DNA of 64,000 nt, taken from positions 5,270,001 through 5,334,000 of the forward strand of contig NC_079490.1 in assembly GCF_020520425.1 (NCBI RefSeq), read 5' to 3'. Below are positions 57,707-64,000 of the stretch, one piece after another. Within the stretch, counting starts at the first letter, position 1; each line of letters starts with the position of its first letter. The translations under genes and the position numbers were made by a program. The notes below the pieces were generated by a model, which searched no databases, had not been told where the DNA came from, and saw only the letters and a list, made by a program, of their open reading frames with translations. This stretch comes from Spinacia oleracea. Taxonomy: Eukaryota; Streptophyta; Magnoliopsida; Caryophyllales; Amaranthaceae.

Positions 57707-60700
57707 TCAATAGTCAGCTCTCCGGCTGTTGGCAAGATCACCAACAAAATTATCGTTATATTTTTCGAAGTTTTTCCAGTAAATATCATATTGAGGATCA
57801 AAGGCGCATGCCATGCGCAAATATTTAGCAGCTTCATCTTTACGACCTTCATTGAGTAAGAAACTGAAAAATCCCAGAAGATAAATATTAACAAGTGTGG
57901 TGCAATTGTACTGTTTTGTATCTTCTATATCACAACACGAGTAATAATCAGTTAACCAACCTGGCAAAACACATTATTCCCTCGTAATAACGAGCCTTTC
58001 CAATAGGTTCCTCTGGCACTTCGATGTCCCTTAAACTTTCATAGTGTGCAAAAGACTCAGCTATTTTACCCTGAAAATAATAGCATAACAACAGCAGACC
58101 ACCAAAATTTAGTACGAACACTTGACAATGCAGGTTTGCAGAAGCAAAATAGATGAATGACATTTTTCAACGGGATCAAAAGTCAGATTCGAAAAAACTG
58201 CATATATAACCCAAACTTAGTTGAAAAGGTCTTTCTGAGTTACCAATCTTATTCACTATCTAGTGTCATCATACAACTCTCAGCTCTTTGTTAGGCTAAG
58301 TTATAATCCGTGCTTCCACGTAGCGTATGCCTCATTTCATTTTTATAGTAGACCGAACACCCTGTTATTGATTTGTTGGTTTCGTTCTCTTTGATATGTT
58401 ATGCAGCTAATAAGCAACAATGAAAGTATGCATAATATGCAGATGTACCTGCCGATAATAAGCAGCTCCAGCTAACATGTATGCTTGAATGAGAAGATCA
58501 ACTGTCTCAGCAGCAGTTGGTTTCCCAAGAGAGATCTACGACAAGAAGGAAGACAAATAAGGAAAAAGAGAGTGGCAATGTTTTCAAGATTGCAACTGTA
58601 ATAGTTACACAGGGCATACTCATTAAGAATTGGATTGAAAACATAACATGGATCATGCAAAATCAAACCTTTGAAATAGCACATTCTAAGCATTCAACGG
58701 CTTCTTCATAGTCATTCTGTTGTAGCTTAATCTGTCCCATTACAATCAAAGCTGAATAACACTCTGGATCTTTGTCAAGTGCCACTCTATTCCAAAAGGT
58801 AGTTCAGATAAGCAACCAGAGAGATGAAATGAGGCCAATCAAAGGCAACAATTGATATTGATATTACCTTAGCAGCGGAAGCGCTTTATCCATTCTTTCC
58901 GCATTCAAGTAGGAAACTGATTGCTGTTGAAAATTGCAATATTGAAAAAGAGAAGAAATTATTCTACAAGAATTGCCAAAAGTTCATGAAACATTAAATT
59001 TTGGTTATCTTCAAGAGAAGTGAACTACTATGTAACTCAGTCATATAATAGGGAATTAGGGATGCTCTGAAGGATTGATGATGATTTCCACTCACATCAA
59101 CAAGTTGTAGAGGTGTTAAGTCGAAAACAGAGACTAGTCCACGTTTTTTAGGAGCATCAGGAAGTGCTGATCCGCTTACACTCCTTTCTTGTTCAATAGC
59201 CTTATTTACAGCCTGGTTGGATAATCCCCACTTTTGGCGAATAGCAGGGTTTTGAAGACAGAGTTGCTGTATCATTTAATGCACAAAAAAGTGATCAATG
59301 TTTCAGAGAATTGTTTGTAGACCTACGCACTTAAAATAATTCACAAGACATGTTCATATAGACGTGGACTCGTGCTAACAAAAAAGGAGAATAAAAAAAA
59401 AGCACCTCATTTCATGGTAACGAGTGAAGCTAAATGCTCAGTCTTTGTCTCCACTACCAATGGGCTCCCCCACCCACCTAAAAAACCCAATGTAAACAGA
59501 AAAACCTAAAAATAAAAGCAAATGATTCTATGTCTATAACCTTCTTTTTCATTTTACACTACTTGGATAGTTGGAGAGTATGTTTGTCAGTGTGTTTGGG
59601 TGTTGGGGGGGTGGGGTGCAGACGCCAGTAAGGACATTAAGGCTGACTTATCAAGAAAACAAGTAAAAGTGAAAGTAAAGAGACAAAATCATTCAAGTTA
59701 AACTGGAGACAAGACATTTCAGACAAAACAAGCATACACTCTGAAGCATGACTTTGAACTTTGAACCCATTTCAGAAGATAACAAACAACTCCAATACCA
59801 GAATTATCAAACACCCAGTCATCAGCTCTTACTACGAATCATGGAGTGGAAAACAATTCAAGAAGAATACGCTACAAGAGTCCAAGGTGGAGCCAATACA
59901 AAATCCCTCCGCCATTCTCTTAAAAGTATTTAAGTCAACCTTATGCATTTATGTAAGGCAAGGATCAATTCTTGTACACCATTGATTTATTGACAAAAAA
60001 GCAAATATATGCACTTGAATACATATCCGAAATTAATGTTGTACAACCTATAAGATCAAAGTGAGGCCAGTAAAAAGAACTACAAAGCAAGACCAAGTAA
60101 TGCGCAACTTAGTTACTAGAATCCAAAATCTGCCGAAATTCAAAAACATAAATGATCTTATAGGGTTCTTTCCTTTACTTTCTAGAACTTTCGTTTTCTC
60201 CTCTATTTGAGAAGTAGGAACTAGGAAGTGGGTGGACACGAAAACAAGTAACATATCACAGTTCAAAGCTACAAGCCTACACGTTCTCATAGTTTACTTC
60301 TCCAATAGAAACAAAGCACATACTGACCTGAATGAGGGTTAGAGAGCTGTTGGTCGCCCAATAGACAAGACTTCCCTGACAAAACAATTTACAAGGTCAA
60401 GCAGTAGTATAAAAACAGGATGTAAACGTTACAGAGGTTTGATATGCTATGATAAACAAGGAATGGAAGACTTAGCCAGCACAAGTCACAACCAAAGTAC
60501 CACATTTTCCATTTTCGAAAACACATAATCATGGTGTAATACTCTCACAATTTTTATGCAATGATGCCAATAAATGACTTCTGCACAAAAATAAATGAGT
60601 GATTCGAAATTAACAAGTCTAAAATAGCCTTCAGCAGTTCAGCTAATAAAAAATCCTTCACTTTCCTCTCTTCTAAAGAGGGATGGATGGGAGGAAATCA

Positions 60701-63700
60701 TCTTCTTCGCTAACTGTTCTCTCTTCTAGACTCTCCCTTGGCTGGGGGTTGTGCCCTCCTGCCTTTTGACGTTTTGATTGCACTCGAATCTAGATCGACT
60801 GCCGAAAAATAATTCTCCACACACTGGGAGGTGCCAGACTTACTTTACCGGCTCAAATGGTGCACTTTCCAAAATAGACAATGTAAAATTGTTACCTTCT
60901 CTAGTTATTCCCTTTGGCCTTTATCATATAATTTGGACTTCCAATAAAAGGAAACATATTTTATAAAATAGGACTAAGGCAGAAGAAGAGAACCAAAACA
61001 CAGAATAGCAGAATATTGCACAATGTAATGGCCACTAAGGGTCCTTCACCCTTCTATAACCCATGCCCAGTATTTCATATCAAAGATAGAGTTCCATTGG
61101 TGTGACTGTAATTGGTCATATAAAACTAACCCGCCACCTTCACTTGAAAGTTATTGGAGAATGTATGAATATACTAGATTCAGTAGGAATCAGGAAAAGA
61201 ATGCTGATGCCAAATAAATTGCCATCAGCAAGAAGCCATGATAGTAATGAAGCACCAAAATCAATGATGTCATCAATACATGTAATAAACCTAATGAAGT
61301 AGTAGTAGTAGTAGTAAAATTACCTGGGGTATATGAAATCCTATAAATAGCATAGGCAATGTTAGAAATTCCAAGTACTTCTTGTACAACTGCAGGGAAA
61401 GAAAAGGGGAAACAAATAAAGGGATATACAACAATTCTGAGAATTCCCCTCCAATAAAGCATCCTGCAGTTTCCTAAAGTTCTAAAGAAGACAATACAAC
61501 ACATTAAATATCAATAAGTTTTGTCCACTCACTTTGGCTAAAAACTGAAACGTTCCTTTCCCTTCTGCAGCTAAAGAGGACCTAAAAGTAATCTGGCAAA
61601 CCAAGTAAAAGGGCTCATAATGCATTTCAATAACTAGAAAAAATCATAAAAAATATATTTTGCGAAAAAAAAGAACGAATTTAAATCAGTGGCAATAGCT
61701 TGAAAAAGCTACCTTACATTAATCAGATTCATGAGTAACAGTATCGTATATTCAGGCAATTTAGTCAGAAAGTTCATAATATCCCAAAGTTCAGTCACAA
61801 TCTTACTGTTACAGGTCTTAAAGTTGCATGCAACAACAATGCTCTTAATTTATCTTCGAAAGATGCACCTCAGCTCTACAAAGCATGAGTTCGAAAATAT
61901 CATCCATATATAAGCAGAAGAGAAATATGCTCATATGCTAGTCTAGCTTTTTTCAATCTAGCTGCTCTAAACAGCAACGGGTATGACAAACCCTGAACAG
62001 AAAATGCATAGCTCAACCAGGAACGGATACTTGCCGAATATTTTTATTAAACACCTTAAATTTTGAATGGAGATGAATCGAAGATCAGATATTCAGAAAA
62101 TAATACAGAGTTTGAATAACTTGACTTACGCATGTCTGATTCTTGACAATAGAATCCAAATCAAGGTCACTACCTAATCAACATACCAAGATCTCATTTC
62201 CTAGTTTTTCTTTCCCATTCAATAAAAAAAAGCAAGAAAACACGAGAGTTCTAAGATGGAAGCCTAATTTAATTCGGTGCTTTCAGAAAAAGACTTCACT
62301 AATTTCTTAAGAAAAATATGAGATAGAGGCCAAGCAAGCCAGCCGTTTTAAACAGGGACCAGTGACGTAGAAAGACCATATTCTGATTAATCAGATGCAA
62401 GAGACTAATAGGTCATTGATCACCGATTTTCTGGAACCCAGGCTTGACTCACAAGGGGGAGATCAAGTCTGAAAGCAGACTGCACTAAGATAAGATTTAG
62501 ACTTTAGATATCTGCCTAAACAATTCACTGAGCATACATGAAAAGAACAAAAAGAGACCACGACATCATCTCACCCAAAATGTACCCAAGGTTATTCCAC
62601 GAGAAGACCAGGAACTCAAGAATGTCTAGCATGCCTGGACTAAAAAGCAGTATACCGAACAGTTCTACTCCAGAAAAACCAACCAGGATGCAAAATGCAA
62701 GAATAACAGTCGTGCTATTTGCAATAAGCTAAACTTCGCTTGGAGAGGAAGCATCTCAACTCTCAAGTATACAGTCTTTCTGATAATCCAGATATTAACA
62801 CACCACAAGCACTAAGCTGAAAATGGGGACACAACAACCAGCTAAAAATGGGGACACAACATCGTACTTGCTTTCATATGTAAAACCAAGGAGAATAACT
62901 TCAATATGTTCTTTAGATTTCTATGTAAAACCACGGAGAATAACTTCAATATGTTCTTCAGAGTTTAGACTCTGATATAATATTAGCACGAATGAAGGGG
63001 AGAAATTCTGGTACCTGGATATTACAAAAATGCAAACTAGCTATGAGTACTGGAAAGATGGGCCCATAAAGACCACTTGGTACTTCAGAAAGATTTTGAA
63101 ACCATAAGATTCCCCCCTGCAAAGAATCAAAATTTACACTTACTGAGCAGCAAGTAAAAAAAAAGTACAACCTATAGAATGTATACTATATGACAACTGC
63201 GGTAAGAACAAAAAACAGCAGGTTTCTGAGCGCCACTGGAATCAAGTATCAACCATCCAAGAGCTGAACATCAAGAAATAAATCGATAAAATATTGATCT
63301 CTACTCTCTCATTTATGAGCATTTATGCTACCGCCACTTTTAGACCTTGGAATAGCAAATGAGAATAAAGGCAGTGAATTCATGTGAAGGAGTATCATAG
63401 AACACAAAGTTACCAGTGCCTTACAGTATCAAATCCTGGATACTGATCCAATGACATTCTCCGGATACTAGCCATCCACAAGATGAAGCATGGGACCTGT
63501 AGACCAATGCAATGCAGGCAAAGGTGTCAAATCCTAAAAGGCAAAAAATAACTATAGCATAATGACTTTTCAGCTGACCTGGACTGTAAATGATGCCAGA
63601 AACCATAAAAACGAAGGGCACCCAAGCGCTCGCCTTTCCCTAGAAAAATGAGAGAATTGGTCGACGTAACGTCTTCCTGAGAAAGGTGGCGGGAATGGAG

Positions 63701-63706
63701 GAGGCA
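57707..63706 (-). CDS. OXA2-type (ALBINO3-like) membrane insertase with C-terminal TPR-like region, last 12 exons
   Basis: Exons: 63579-63706, 63425-63496, 63015-63116, 61533-61592, 61324-61389, 60328-60375, 59096-59266, 58868-58923, 58669-58786, 58449-58535, 57961-58070 and 57707-57863. Splice sites are GT/AG and phases agree to the stop. The YidC/Oxa1/Alb3 core is seen in PPPFPPPFSGRRYVDQFSHF, CPSFLWFLASFTVQ, GGILWFQNLSEVPSGLYGPI, LYKKYLEFLTLPMLFIGFHI and GSLVYWATNSSLTLIQ. It is followed by helical repeats resembling TPRs (for example ALIVMGQIKLQQNDYEEAVE and KDEAAKYLRMACAFDPQYDI). This fusion is characteristic of plant OXA2 (ALBINO3-like) proteins of the mitochondrial inner membrane; Arabidopsis OXA2a is linked to cytochrome c maturation. 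The N-terminal exons with transit peptide and first helix lie right of 64000, and the exon 63579-63706 begins in phase 1. Confidence 0.9.
61295..61316. repeat. (GTA)n microsatellite
   Basis: Six to seven uninterrupted AGT/GTA units in the intron just downstream (minus sense) of the exon ending at 61324. Confidence 0.9.
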
Positions 63707-64000
63707 CTTCAATATTTCCACATGGCAACAATATCAGTATGAAACGTTTGGCATGGTGATCAAGTGAAAATATTTCAAGTACATACAGGTAAGCGTAAGA
63801 CACCAAATAATTCAAGTAATATTTATCCATAGTACTGATTTTTCCGCGCAGAAACCAAAAAAAATAGTTATGAACTTCCCCATAATTGATTGAAGAAAAT
63901 CCCTAAAAAGGGACCCATGGACAAACATTCAGTAGTCATCTGTGACTCATTTTTCTAAGGGAGCTTGTTCATATTACATTGAGCACTAACTACTAAGTAT
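63707..64000 (-). other. Intron of the OXA2-like gene reaching the window edge
   Basis: No further exon fits the phase needed by the exon beginning at 63706. The sequence is AT-rich with a T-rich stretch in minus sense, as expected for an intron. Confidence 0.55.

Overview
The window is nuclear DNA of a flowering plant, most likely a eudicot. The evidence is intron-rich genes with GT/AG splice sites, wall-associated-kinase-like receptors, a restorer-type PPR relic, a plant OXA2-type insertase, and AT-rich intergenic DNA packed with plant transposons (Stowaway and hAT MITEs, a Helitron, CACTA, MULE, an L1-type LINE with RNase H, Ty3/gypsy and copia-like LTR elements). I cannot name the species. 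There is no bacterial, organellar or CRISPR content.

Left part (1-11,760): two tandem WAK-like receptor kinase genes lie on the minus strand. The first is cut by the window edge; the second is complete with three exons. Three MITEs lie around them. Beyond them, also on the minus strand, are two dead host genes: a WNK-type kinase relic and a restorer-of-fertility-like PPR pseudogene.

First transposon nest (11,761-26,831): a 5'-truncated L1-type LINE on the minus strand, with a 13-bp target duplication, is split by a 10.6-kb Ty3/gypsy fossil. The fossil has 2.8-kb LTRs about 99% alike but a heavily decayed interior.

Middle part (26,832-41,176): an eight-exon minus-strand gene encodes a 589-aa membrane protein I do not recognise. 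A single-exon plus-strand gene encodes a TLC-domain membrane protein. Between and around them lie MITE remnants and three copies of an approximately 200-bp GCCCG-rich dispersed repeat.

Second transposon nest (41,177-55,561): a copia-like LTR element with no recognisable gag/pol contains a 10.3-kb MULE-like element, which contains a 5.4-kb CACTA element. All three levels are closed by target-site duplications (TTATA; TAATGATAAAT; ATT). The MULE carries leader-like regions facing inward from both ends and a 21-bp minisatellite that the CACTA element splits.

Right part (55,562-64,000): a GC-rich inverted-repeat element, a small Helitron with tRNA-like promoter boxes inside it, and the last twelve exons of an OXA2/ALBINO3-like insertase gene with a C-terminal TPR-like region. 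That gene is on the minus strand and its 5' end lies beyond the window.

The host genes do not form a pathway. They are independent single-copy or tandem genes separated by repeats. Exon borders were placed by hand from splice sites, reading-frame phase and family similarity, without alignment software.
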